From the NCBI GenBank assembly GCA_020722375.1, contig DYKX01000009.1, positions 1-33,375 of the forward strand: a stretch of DNA of 33,375 nt, given 5' to 3'. The translations under genes were made by a program, and so were the position numbers. Positions 21,681-29,963 of this stretch are shown piece after piece. This stretch comes from Anaerolinea thermophila (GTDB lineage: Bacteria > Chloroflexota > Anaerolineae > Anaerolineales > Villigracilaceae). Numbering within the stretch: position 1 is the stretch's first letter; every line of letters starts with the position of its first letter. The notes beneath the pieces were generated by a model that had not been told where the DNA came from, did no database searches, and worked only from the letters and a program-made list of their open reading frames with translations.

Positions 21681-23711
21681 CTCCCCCGCCAGCAACTTCA
21701 AGCGTTCCCACGGCTTGAGATTCTCCTCATCCGCGAAGATGGCTTTCAACTCATAGAGTTCGTCGCGCAGGGCGGCGGCGCGTTCGAATTCGAGATTCTT
21801 CGCAGCCTCTTTCATTTGCTTTTCCAGATCGGACAGGAGTTTCCGCATCTCGTCGCGCGGGATGCCGCTCTTGGCCTTCGTGACGTACTCGCCCTTCATC
21901 TCCGCCACAGCCTTCGGCGACATCTGCTCGGTCAGGTCGTGGATGGCCTTATGGATGCTGACGGGGACGATGTCGTGTTCCTGGTTATATTTCACCTGTT
22001 TGGCGCGGCGGCGGGAGGTTTCGTCGAGGGCGCGCTTCATCGAGTCGGTGACGCGGTCGGCGTACATGATGACGCGTCCGTTGACGTGACGCGCGGCCCG
22101 CCCAATCGTCTGGATGAGAGCCGTGTCTGAGCGCAGGAAACCTTCCTTGTCCGCGTCGAGAATCGCCACGAGGGAGACTTCGGGCAGGTCGAGTCCCTCG
22201 CGCAGGAGGTTGATGCCGACCACGACATCGAAGACGCCCAGCCGCAGGTCACGCAGGATGCCGATGCGTTCGAGCGTCTCGACTTCAGAGTGGAGGTAGT
22301 GAACCTTGATGCCGAGTTCCATCAGATACGTGGATAGATCTTCGGCCATCCGCTTCGTAAGCGTGGTGACAAGGACGCGCTCGCCCACTTCCACGCGGGT
22401 GCGAATCTCTTTGACCAGATCGTCCACCTGCCCCTTGGTCGGGCGGATTTCCACCTCGGGGTCCACCAGGCCCGTCGGGCGGATGATCTGCTCGGTCACC
22501 TGCTCGGCCTTTCCCAACTCGTACGGTCCCGGCGTGGCGGATGTGTAAATGGTGTAGCCCATCACCTGCTCGAACTCGTGAAACTTGAGCGGGCGGTTAT
22601 CGAGCACGCTCGGCAGGCGGAAACCGTATTCGACGAGAGTCTCTTTGCGTGAGCGGTCGCCGTTATACATGCCGCGGATCTGCGGTACAGTCATGTGTGA
22701 CTCGTCAATGACCAGCAGGTAATCGCTGGGCAGGAAGTCAATCATCGTCCACGGATGCGTGCCCGCCTCGCGCCCATCGAGATGGCGCGAGTAGTTTTCG
22801 ATGCCCGAGCAATAGCCTACCTCTTTCAACATCTCCAAATCGTAGCGTGTGCGCTGCTCCAACCGTTGTGCTTCGAGTAGTTTGCCCTGTTCTTTAAAGA
22901 GCGCCAACCGTTCTTCCAACTCTTTTTCGATGTTGGCAATGGCTTCTTTCATGCGGTCGGCGTCGGTCAGATATTGCTTGGCGGGATAGATCGAAATTTC
23001 CTGTGGCTCGTCGAAGACCTCGCCCGTCAGCGGGCTGAATTGGATGATGCGTTCCACCTCGTCGCCGAAGAAAGTGATGCGGAAGCCGCGCTTGTCTTCG
23101 TAGGCGGGGACGATCTCCAGCGTATCCCCCCTGACCCTGAACGTGCCGCTGCGTAACTCGACATCGTTGCGCTGATACTGACTCTCCACCAACTGACGGA
23201 TGAGCGCGTTGCGGCGATAGATTTGCCCCACCTGAAGAGTCACCGTCCCTTTGCCGAACTCCTCTGGCGAGCCGAGGCCGTAGATGCACGACACCGAGGC
23301 GACGATGATCACGTCCTTGCGCGAGACCAAACTGGTCGTTGCCGCCAATCGCAGGCGTTCGATCTCTTCGTTGATCTGGGTCTCCTTCTCGATGTAGAGA
23401 TCGTGGCGAGGGACGTACGCCTCAGGTTGGTAATAATCATAGTAGGAAACGAAGTATTCCACCGCGTTCTCAGGGAAGAATTCCTTGAACTCCGCGTAAA
23501 GTTGCGCGGCAAGTGTCTTGTTGTGCGCCATGATGAGCGCGGGCTTCTGCAACTGCTGAATCACGGATGCAATGGTGAATGTCTTGCCTGTGCCTGTCGC
23601 GCCGAGCAAAACCTGGTGCTTCATGCCCTTCTGCACGCCATCCACAAGTTTTTGAATCGCTTCGGGCTGGTCGCCCATCGGGATAAAGGGAGCGGTGAGT
23701 TTGAAGTCCAT
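21678..23711 (-). CDS. uvrB: Excinuclease ABC subunit B
   Basis: Damage-verifying helicase-like subunit of nucleotide excision repair, acting with UvrA and UvrC. About 677 residues, normal length. Visible features are Walker A GATGTGKT near the start, the [21 protein letters not shown] beta-hairpin region that inserts into DNA, DEEE-type box [11 protein letters not shown], helicase motifs ([57 protein letters not shown]) and the C-terminal UVR motif ([24 protein letters not shown]) that contacts UvrC. The frame is open to 23846, but ATG 23711 matches the family start (MDFKL.APF.P.GDQP). The promoter carries an SOS box. The stop codon lies in a heptamer array. Confidence 0.97.
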   Translation of the reverse strand: MDFKLTAPFIPMGDQPEAIQKLVDGVQKGMKHQVLLGATGTGKTFTIASVIQQLQKPALIMAHNKTLAAQLYAEFKEFFPENAVEYFVSYYDYYQPEAYVPRHDLYIEKETQINEEIERLRLAATTSLVSRKDVIIVASVSCIYGLGSPEEFGKGTVTLQVGQIYRRNALIRQLVESQYQRNDVELRSGTFRVRGDTLEIVPAYEDKRGFRITFFGDEVERIIQFSPLTGEVFDEPQEISIYPAKQYLTDADRMKEAIANIEKELEERLALFKEQGKLLEAQRLEQRTRYDLEMLKEVGYCSGIENYSRHLDGREAGTHPWTMIDFLPSDYLLVIDESHMTVPQIRGMYNGDRSRKETLVEYGFRLPSVLDNRPLKFHEFEQVMGYTIYTSATPGPYELGKAEQVTEQIIRPTGLVDPEVEIRPTKGQVDDLVKEIRTRVEVGERVLVTTLTKRMAEDLSTYLMELGIKVHYLHSEVETLERIGILRDLRLGVFDVVVGINLLREGLDLPEVSLVAILDADKEGFLRSDTALIQTIGRAARHVNGRVIMYADRVTDSMKRALDETSRRRAKQVKYNQEHDIVPVSIHKAIHDLTEQMSPKAVAEMKGEYVTKAKSGIPRDEMRKLLSDLEKQMKEAAKNLEFERAAALRDELYELKAIFADEENLKPWERLKLLAGE

Positions 23712-23731
23712 GCTTGTCTCTTTTGAAAAGG

Positions 23732-23750
23732 GAACGTACGTTCTATTATA
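23732..23750 (-). promoter_or_regulatory. uvrB promoter with LexA (SOS) box
   Basis: On the minus strand, TATAAT (23745-23750) is followed after one base by GAACGTACGTTC (23732-23743), a perfect 12-bp palindrome. It fits GAACNNNNGTTC, the LexA box of Gram-positive bacteria and, as I recall, green non-sulfur bacteria. It covers the expected start site, so LexA binding would block uvrB transcription. Confidence 0.75.
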
Positions 23751-23884
23751 CCCCACCCCCTCCCCGACCCTCCCCCAAATCGAAGAACAGATTTGGGGGA
23801 GGGAGAAAAATTCCTGCCAAATGAGAATACTGTTCTCCTCCCCCATTCATGTTCTCTCGAATGGGGGAGGACGGGTGGGGGTTC
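23751..23884. repeat. Paired-hairpin repeat between uvrB and lipoprotein gene
   Basis: Two hairpins, CTCCCCCAAATC/GATTTGGGGGAG and CCTCCCCCATTC/GAATGGGGGAGG, are enclosed by CCCCACCC/GGGTGGGG ends. No gene is seen; this looks like a dispersed repeat. Confidence 0.65.
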
Positions 23885-24459
23885 TACGGCATGGGCGGAA
23901 AAGTAGACATATCGCTGTACCAATCGCCAGGGTTTATGTTCGGCGTGTCCTTCCCCGCCTCCACTGTCACATCAATCAGCGAATGGTCAGTGCAACTCGC
24001 CGAGAGTCCGCATGGAACCATTTGAGTGTAGCCGCCCGCGTTCGTTCCATCCATGATATACGCGACCACGTGATACTTGCCGGGCGCGAGACCTGTAATT
24101 TGGTAGGTATTCTGATTCTGTATCGTATCCACCCAGCGATAATTGAATCCGTTCACCTGAAATGCAACCACGCGCAAGGGCGGGATGAACTCCGATGGGT
24201 AGGATAATGTCCCGCTAATGGAACCAGGCTCGGGAGTCGGCGTGGCCGTCTCCGTCAGCGGAGAAGACGGCGTCAGCGTGGATGGGCCCGCCCCAATGGT
24301 CGGGTTGAGAGCCGCCTGCGCTGTCAACGCGGCGAAGGTCTCCGCGACGATCGTCTCGACGTTGGGCGTATCAGTCACGGGGGCGGACGTCGCCTGCTGT
24401 GAAGGCATGCAGGCCGACAACAGTAAAATGCTCAAGGTCAGAAAAAGAATTTTTTTCAT
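23884..24459 (-). CDS. Secreted lipoprotein, unknown function
   Basis: About 191 residues from the ATG at 24459, which has a GAGGAG site. The signal MKKILFLTLSILLLSACMPS ends in a lipobox with Cys17. A Thr/Pro/Ser-rich linker (about 20-80) leads to a compact beta-rich domain (GSISGTLSYPSEFIPPLRVVAFQVN...YQITGLAPGKYHVVAYIMDG). This resembles the carboxypeptidase-regulatory/transthyretin-like fold, including the typical LxPGxYxVxA turn. It is probably anchored at the membrane and exposed outside. No partner or substrate can be inferred. Divergent from the pseudogene at 24509, with back-to-back -10 boxes between them. Confidence 0.75.
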   Translation of the reverse strand: MKKILFLTLSILLLSACMPSQQATSAPVTDTPNVETIVAETFAALTAQAALNPTIGAGPSTLTPSSPLTETATPTPEPGSISGTLSYPSEFIPPLRVVAFQVNGFNYRWVDTIQNQNTYQITGLAPGKYHVVAYIMDGTNAGGYTQMVPCGLSASCTDHSLIDVTVEAGKDTPNINPGDWYSDMSTFPPMP

Positions 24460-24480
24460 CGCAACTCCTCGTGTGGGCCA

Positions 24481-24501
24481 ATTATAGCCGCATAGTATAA
24501 T
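24481..24501. promoter_or_regulatory. Divergent -10 boxes
   Basis: Minus-strand TATAAT (24481-24486) serves the lipoprotein. Plus-strand TATAAT (24496-24501) lies seven bases before the ATG at 24509 of the truncated membrane-protein gene, another leaderless layout. The two face apart ten bases from each other. Confidence 0.55.
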
Positions 24502-24508
24502 GATTCTC

Positions 24509-25467
24509 ATGCTCAAAAAAATCGGCGAACAACCATTCCTCGCGCTCATCGTCGGGGGCATTCTCGCTTTTGGCCTGCTCCTTCCCTCGCTCGGATTTTT
24601 TCAAGACGACTGGCATTTCATCCACTACGGAAGCGCGGCAGGAGCGCGCGGCATGTTGGAATTTTTGACGATGGACGGTCGCCCGACCGCGGCCTGGGTC
24701 TACGCGACTCTCTACCCGCTGTTGGGATTCTCTCCCCTCCCCTGGCACGTTCTTTCCAGGAAATCCTGAGTTACATGGGCGATTACCCGACCAGTTTCGC
24801 GCTGAACACCATCTACGACACCAAGCCCCTGCGCCCCAGTCCGTATTGGTTTTTCGCCATGTCCGAAAATCTCGGCACGGACGCGGCCTCGCTCGCGGAA
24901 GGCGGCGAACTGACCGCAAAAAAATACGCGTCCACGTTTGTGGGAAACAGCCGCGACAGCCTGATCATCGTCTTCGAGCCAGAGAAGAATCAATGCCTGT
25001 GGATTCTCCGTCCCGAAGACGCGGCTTACCGCGGCCTGCCCGAAGCGATCAAGCAAGCCGCGCAGGTGTCGAATTTGAGTCGCATCAAAGATCAGCACGA
25101 AACCTATCCCGCGCTTTACCGCGCCATCGTCCCTGAAAACCCAGCCTCGTGGTGCTTCCACTATCAGCGCGCGGACTTGGCGCGTCAGATGGGCGATTGG
25201 GAACAGGTTGTTTTCTTTTGGAATTTGGCGCAACAGGGAGGCTACGCGCCTGGTCACGGATTCGAATACATCCCCTTCATTCAAGGCTATGCTCATCTGG
25301 GCAATTGGAAACAGGCGCTCGCTCTGACGAAACAATCCAACCGCGTCAGCGCGAATATGAAGACGATTTTGTGTCCAGTGTGGGAGGAATTGAATACAAT
25401 CATCTCCCAATCGGCGGAATGGGATTCGGCTTTCGATGAAGCGAATAAAATTTTGGGGTGTCAATAA
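24509..25467 (+). pseudogene. Membrane protein gene with internal deletion
   Basis: The first part (24509-24769) encodes about 86 residues with one membrane helix and FQDDWHFIHYGSAAG...GRPTAAWVYATLYPLLG, as at the start of multi-pass glycosyltransferase-like (GT39-type) proteins. The frame then hits TGA. The second part (about 24745-25467, another frame) is a soluble C-terminal domain, FQEILSYMGDYPTSFALNTIYDTKPLRPSPYWFFAMSE and on, with W-rich helical pairs. Nothing remains of the many membrane helices expected between, so a large deletion with a frameshift near 24745 is the simplest reading. The downstream ORF from 24775 has no ribosome binding site of its own. The original function is uncertain. 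Confidence 0.65.
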
Positions 25468-25640
25468 TCTGCAACACGAATACTCAAACCAATTTCTCAA
25501 CGCGAATTGCGCGAATAGGCGAATTCCGCGAATAAAAAGAATATTTGCGCCATTCGCTCATTCGCGGCATTTGCATTAGAGTCTTTAAAACAAAAAAACC
25601 GTGTTCATCCGTCAAATCCGCGTAATCCGTGTACAAAGTT
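25468..25640. repeat. Repeat-rich spacer between pseudogene and mfd
   Basis: No gene. It contains GCGAATT/GCGAATA-type units (25500-25535), a CATTCGC-rich stretch and ATCCG-type units (25595-25632, CATCCGTCAAATCCGCGTAATCCGTG). Both are common short dispersed repeats. Confidence 0.55.
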
Positions 25641-28600
25641 TTATCCCCTCACCATCTCCAGCGCTTCCAACAGCCTCGGCATCCAATTTTCCGTCTTCGT
25701 AAAGTTCACCCAATAGATGTTCCTGCCGCCGCGCACATCGGGAGCGACATCGGGCAAGCGCTTCGCCTCCGCCCCTTCGACGGGCGCGGGGAAGCGCAGG
25801 GCGACCTGTCCCGCCTCCCAACTCACGGACGCGAGTCCCGCCTTCTCGGCTTTCAATTTGACGCGCATCTGGTAGAGCAGGTTCTCCACCATTTCGGGCA
25901 GCGCGCCAAATCGGTCGCGGAATTCGGACGCGAGCGCGTCCACTTCGGATTCGTCGCGCAGGTCCGCGATGCGGCGGTAGAGTCGCAGGCGCAGATTCTG
26001 GTCGGGGATGTAGTCCGCAGGGATGCCGATGGCGAGGGGCAGGTCAACGTTGACGGGCATGGCGAGGGGCAAACCAAAAGATGAAGGATGAGAGATGAAA
26101 GATGAAGAGTCTTCAGGTTGCGGCTTGCCCTTGGCAAAAACACGAATATGACGAACTGCGTCCGCGAGAAGCCGCGTGTAAAGGTGAAAGCCCACGTCCT
26201 GGATAAATCCATGCTGGCGCATGCCGAGCAGTTCGCCCGCGCCGCGGATTTCGAGATCGCGCATCGCAATGGAATAGCCCGCGCCGAGTTGCGTATTTTC
26301 CGCGATCACGTCCAGGCGTGCCTGGCCATCCACTGTCGGATTAATTTTGTTGTGACGGAAGAAGTACGCGTAGGCGCGCATCGCTCCGCGCCCCACGCGG
26401 CCGCGCAGTTGATAGAGTTGCGCCAGGCCGAAGGTGTCGGCGCGGTCTACGATGAGGGTGTTGGCGTTGGGAATGTCGAGTCCCGATTCGATGATGGAGG
26501 TCGAAAGCAGGATGTCAATCTCCCCTGAATTAAAACGGTGCATCACCGCCGATAGTTCGCCCTCGGGCATCTGGCCATGACCGATGTCCACGCGCGCTTC
26601 GGGGACGAGTTTCTGCAAATGCGCCTTCATCGCGTCGATGGTGTGGACGCGGTTGTGGACGAAAAAAACTTGTCCGCCGCGCTCGAGTTCGCGCAAGACC
26701 GCCTGCCGCACGAGACGCGGCGAATACGGACCAACGTGCGTGCTGATGGGCAGGCGTTCTTCGGGCGGCGTGTTCAGATTCGAGATGTCGCGCACGCCCG
26801 TCAGCGCCATGTACAGCGTGCGGGGAATCGGCGTGGCGGTCAGCGTCAACACGTCCACTTCGGTGCGCAACTTTTTCAGATGCTCCTTGTGCGCCACGCC
26901 GAAGCGCTGTTCTTCGTCAATCACCACCAGACCCAAATCTTTGAATTGCACATCGGGAGAAATGAGGCGGTGCGTGCCGATGACAATGTCCACTTCGCCC
27001 AGCGCGAGGCGCAGCAACACGTCGTCCTGTTCCTTCGCGGTGCGGAAGCGCGAGAGCATTTCAACACGGACAGGAAATGCCGCCAGCCTCTGCAAAAACG
27101 TCTCGTAATGTTGTTGCGCCAGCACAGTGGTCGGCACCAAAATCGCGACCTGCTTGCCGTCCATCACGGCCTTGAACGCGGCGCGCAACGCGACCTCAGT
27201 TTTTCCATAGCCCACGTCACCGCACAGGAGCCGATCCATCGGGCGCGGGTTTTCCATGTCGCGCTTGATCTCGGCCAGCGCGCGCGCCTGGTCGTCGGTC
27301 TCCACGTAGGGGAACGAATCCTCTAATTCCTTTTGCCACGCGCTATCGGACGAAAACGCATGACCAACCGAGACATGACGACGCGCGTACAGATCGAGCA
27401 TCTCCTCGGCGACTTTCTTGACCGCCTCTTTGACGCGTCCCCGCTTCTCGCTCCATGCCTGACCTCCGAGTCGGTCCAGCGGCGGGAGGCCGCCATCCGC
27501 TCCGACGTAGCGCGTCAGCCGATCGGCCTGATGCACGGGGACGTAAAGCGTGTCGCCGTTTTCGTATTCGACCGCGAGGAACTCGCGTTCGTGTCCCTCG
27601 AGTTGACGCTGGACGAGTCCCGCGAAGCGCCCAACGCCATGATCAATGTGGACGACGTGGTCGCCCGCCTGGAGGTCCGCGTAGAGCGTTTCGGGCGCCT
27701 CGACAACGGGGCGAGCGCGCGCGCGCGGAATCGGTCGCTCCCAGCCGAAGATCTCCGAGTCGGTGATGAGGTAGAGGTCGCCGAGTTGCCAGCCCTCGGT
27801 CAGGGATGCTTCGAGGAAGACGGGGGTTACGAGATAGGAGTTAGGAGATAGGAGTTGCGACTCCGATGTTGCACTGTCGTGTGTCTGTTGCCAGAGTTCT
27901 TGGAGGCGAGCGCGTTGACGCGAGACGACAACGACTTGCTTGCCGTCGTCCACGAGTTGCGCGAGATAATCTTCAAAGGGTTTGAGTCTTCCAGCAAACC
28001 TTTCGATATGTCCAAATTGCGCGGCGAGACTGGTCACTGATGACTGATCACTGATGACTGACCCTTCGACTTCGCTCAGGACAAGTAACTGATCACTATC
28101 ACCCACGCGCCCCAATTCAACAAGCCGCTTATCGCCAATCGAATCCGCCAACTCTGACCAGGTTAAATATGGGATCGGAAAATCGGGGGGAAGAATCCCT
28201 TCTTCTATTGACTCGTTTCTGGTGCGGACGGCTTGCTCCTCCACTTCCTGCATCATGCCCTCGACGAGGCTGAGGTCGTCCACAGCGATGAGGGCTTTTG
28301 AGGGGAGGTAATCGAAGAGAGACGCGGGGAAGGTATGGATGAGGGGAAGGTGGAATTCGGAGAGGGTTTCAGGTTCCATGTTCCACGTTTCAGGCTTCGT
28401 GTCTACGTGTATACCTGTGTACTTGTCTACTTGTGTACTTCCCACAAATTCCCGCGCAGGCGTGACGAGGATGGATTCAAGTTTTGCGATGGTTCTTTGT
28501 GTCGCTGGGTCGAACTTGCGGATGGTCTCGATCTCGTCGCCGAAAAAATCCAGGCGGACGGGTTGACTCTCGGTCATCGGCCAGATGTCGAGCAGGCCGC

Positions 28601-29150
28601 CGCGATGGGAGAATTGCCCCGCCTCGAGGACGGTGTCGACGCGCGCGTAGCCGATCTCCGCCCAGACACGGACGAGCGATTCGAGTTGGATGGACTGTCC
28701 CGCCGAAAGTTTCCTGCACGCCTTGAGGTAATCGCGGCGCGGCAGGGTGCGCGTCATCAAGGCGCGGGCAGAGGCCACGATGACAGGTGGAACAGCAGGG
28801 CGATTAGTAAATGGTAAATGGTAATTGGCTAAAGCCGTGAGAGTTTGGAGACGCTCGCGTCGCGTGGACACGCCCCACGGAGACTGTTCATAGAAAAGCG
28901 GATTGGGTTCCGCGAAGAGATAGCGCGGCGCTTCGGGGAGCCAGAAACCGAGTTCATCGAACAGAGCGAGGGCATGGTCGGCGCGGTCGGTGAGGAGCAG
29001 GATCGGCTGGTTCAAGTCCGCGTGGAGAGAGGCGAGGACGGGCAGGTGCGCGGAACGAGGCAGGCCGAGGGGATGCGCGGTGAGATTTCCCAGCAGGGTT
29101 TTGTAGGCTGGGAGGGTGCGGATGTGCTGGAGGAGGAGGGAGGAGGACAC
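25641..29150 (-). CDS. mfd: Transcription-repair coupling factor
   Basis: Removes RNA polymerase stalled at lesions and recruits UvrA. It has 1169 residues, normal length. In order: a UvrB-like N-terminal region (about 1-340); the RNA-polymerase-interacting CarD-like domain (about 487-560, GDHVVHIDHGVGRFAGL); RecG-like helicase motor with Walker A GDVGYGKTE (644-652), PTTVLAQQH, GTHRLIS and the DEEQRFG box; and the C-terminal TRCF domain. The start is a GTG at 29150 with no ribosome binding site and with heptamer arrays just upstream, so it is uncertain. Five repeat-derived stretches lie in frame at about residues 107-115, 235-262, 350-373, 429-441 and 1013-1023. With uvrB nearby, it belongs to the same repair pathway but a separate transcript. 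Confidence 0.95.
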   Translation of the reverse strand: MSSSLLLQHIRTLPAYKTLLGNLTAHPLGLPRSAHLPVLASLHADLNQPILLLTDRADHALALFDELGFWLPEAPRYLFAEPNPLFYEQSPWGVSTRRERLQTLTALANYHLPFTNRPAVPPVIVASARALMTRTLPRRDYLKACRKLSAGQSIQLESLVRVWAEIGYARVDTVLEAGQFSHRGGLLDIWPMTESQPVRLDFFGDEIETIRKFDPATQRTIAKLESILVTPAREFVGSTQVDKYTGIHVDTKPETWNMEPETLSEFHLPLIHTFPASLFDYLPSKALIAVDDLSLVEGMMQEVEEQAVRTRNESIEEGILPPDFPIPYLTWSELADSIGDKRLVELGRVGDSDQLLVLSEVEGSVISDQSSVTSLAAQFGHIERFAGRLKPFEDYLAQLVDDGKQVVVVSRQRARLQELWQQTHDSATSESQLLSPNSYLVTPVFLEASLTEGWQLGDLYLITDSEIFGWERPIPRARARPVVEAPETLYADLQAGDHVVHIDHGVGRFAGLVQRQLEGHEREFLAVEYENGDTLYVPVHQADRLTRYVGADGGLPPLDRLGGQAWSEKRGRVKEAVKKVAEEMLDLYARRHVSVGHAFSSDSAWQKELEDSFPYVETDDQARALAEIKRDMENPRPMDRLLCGDVGYGKTEVALRAAFKAVMDGKQVAILVPTTVLAQQHYETFLQRLAAFPVRVEMLSRFRTAKEQDDVLLRLALGEVDIVIGTHRLISPDVQFKDLGLVVIDEEQRFGVAHKEHLKKLRTEVDVLTLTATPIPRTLYMALTGVRDISNLNTPPEERLPISTHVGPYSPRLVRQAVLRELERGGQVFFVHNRVHTIDAMKAHLQKLVPEARVDIGHGQMPEGELSAVMHRFNSGEIDILLSTSIIESGLDIPNANTLIVDRADTFGLAQLYQLRGRVGRGAMRAYAYFFRHNKINPTVDGQARLDVIAENTQLGAGYSIAMRDLEIRGAGELLGMRQHGFIQDVGFHLYTRLLADAVRHIRVFAKGKPQPEDSSSFISHPSSFGLPLAMPVNVDLPLAIGIPADYIPDQNLRLRLYRRIADLRDESEVDALASEFRDRFGALPEMVENLLYQMRVKLKAEKAGLASVSWEAGQVALRFPAPVEGAEAKRLPDVAPDVRGGRNIYWVNFTKTENWMPRLLEALEMVRG
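26079..26110. repeat. GATGAAG heptamers inside mfd
   Basis: GATGAAG-GATGAGA-GATGAAA-GATGAAG; translated on the minus strand as SSSFISHPSSF. In frame. Confidence 0.7.
27826..27860. repeat. GTTACGA/GATAGGA heptamers inside mfd
   Basis: GTTACGA-GATAGGA-GTTAGGA-GATAGGA-GTTGCGA; translated as SQLLSPNSYLVT. In frame. Confidence 0.7.
28032..28100. repeat. TGATCAG-type heptamers plus TTCGACTTCGCTCAGG repeat inside mfd
   Basis: Two heptamer stretches flank CTTCGACTTCGCTCAGGA, itself a common dispersed repeat. Translated as DSDQLLVLSEVEGSVISDQSSVTS. In frame and free of stops. Confidence 0.75.
28364..28445. repeat. Two adjoining repeat families inside mfd
   Basis: GTTTCAG-GTTCCAT-GTTCCAC-GTTTCAG units (same family as 29905-29963) adjoin octamers of the GTACACAA/GTAGACAA type (same family as 2452-2482). 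Translated as STQVDKYTGIHVD and TKPETWNMEPETLS. In frame. Confidence 0.75.
28805..28829. repeat. AAATGGT heptamers inside mfd
   Basis: GTAAATG-GTAAATG-GTAATTG; translated as ANYHLPFTN. In frame. Confidence 0.6.
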
Positions 29151-29158
29151 GGGGGGAG

Positions 29159-29318
29159 AGATACGAGTTACGAGTTACGAGTTACAGGTTACAAGTTACG
29201 AGGAGCGAGATAGGAAAGTACTGCGTACTGCGTACTGCGTATTGCGTACTGCGTATTGCGTATTGCGTATTACGTGGTGTGCTGGTTACGAAATACGCAC
29301 TACGCAGTATTTTGCAGG
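29159..29318. repeat. GTTACGA and ACTGCGT heptamer arrays between mfd and pth
   Basis: First, five units of the GTTACGA type (29163-29200). Second, eight units of ACTGCGT/ATTGCGT/ATTACGT (29219-29275), then related degenerate units (ACGCACTACGCAGTA) to about 29310. The arrays fill the whole spacer, so no ordinary 5' leader of mfd is visible. Confidence 0.85.
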
Positions 29319-29909
29319 TTACTTCGGAGTTTCAGCCGCCCCATTGAACTTATTCATCGCCGCATTCAATCCTTCCGTCACGAATGTCAATACCGCATCC
29401 GCGGCGCGGTCGAGAGTTTCGGAGACGATGAGCATGTCGGCGCGGGAGAAATCCTGCAGGACGTAGGCGGCGGCGTCCATGCGGCCGGGCGGACGTCCAA
29501 TGCCGAGGCGCAGGCGCGGGAAATCCTTGGTGCCAAGGCGTTCGATGGTGGAGGCCATGCCTTTTTGTCCACCCGCGCCACCGCTGGCACGGATGCGAAT
29601 CGTGCCGAGTGGCAGGTCAAGGTCATCGTGCGCGACCATCAGGTTTTCGGGGGGAATCTTGTAGAAGTTGAGCAATCCCTGCACGGACTGTCCCGACAGG
29701 TTCATGTAGGTCTGCGGCTTGGCGAGGATGAGTTTGCGCTCCTCGTACAGTCCGCTCGTGACGATGGCCTTCGATTGCAATTTGAGTCCACGCGCGTCGA
29801 TGCGGACGGCGAGACGGTCTATCAGCATGAAGCCGATGTTGTGGCGGTTGTCCCTGTATTCGCGGCCAGGGTTTCCGAGGCCGATGAGTAAATAGGTGTC
29901 AAGTGTCAC
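29319..29909 (-). CDS. pth: Peptidyl-tRNA hydrolase
   Basis: Releases peptides from stray peptidyl-tRNA so that the tRNA can be reused; an essential cytosolic enzyme. Its 196 residues are typical. Key positions are visible: Asn13 (GLGNPGREY), catalytic His23 (DNRHNIGF), Asn70 (KPQTYMNLSG) and Asp95/Asp96 (VAHDDLDLP); GIGRPPGRMDAAAYVLQDF is the family C-terminal signature. The start is GTG 29909, whose codon comes from a heptamer unit; a TTG at 29900 would put the histidine at residue 20 as in E. coli. Neither has a ribosome binding site. It may be translated from the upstream gene's transcript. Confidence 0.95.
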   Translation of the reverse strand: MTLDTYLLIGLGNPGREYRDNRHNIGFMLIDRLAVRIDARGLKLQSKAIVTSGLYEERKLILAKPQTYMNLSGQSVQGLLNFYKIPPENLMVAHDDLDLPLGTIRIRASGGAGGQKGMASTIERLGTKDFPRLRLGIGRPPGRMDAAAYVLQDFSRADMLIVSETLDRAADAVLTFVTEGLNAAMNKFNGAAETPK

Positions 29910-29963
29910 GTTTCAAGTTCCAGGTTCCACGTTTCAAGTTCCAGGTTCCACGTTTCAAGTTTA
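29905..29963. repeat. GTTCCAG heptamer array between pth and the next gene
   Basis: CACGTTTCAAGTTCCAG-type units repeat about eight times (GTTCCAG, GTTCCAC, GTTTCAA). On the minus strand the array starts at the TAA stop of the upstream gene and ends with the GTG of pth, so both codons are tied to it. Confidence 0.85.

Noticed and set aside
23712-23846. N-terminal extension of UvrB
   Set aside because: It would encode the promoter, the SOS box and a dispersed repeat, and UvrB proteins start at the MDFKL-like position.
29159-29318. CRISPR array
   Set aside because: Units are seven bases without spacers, and no cas genes are near.
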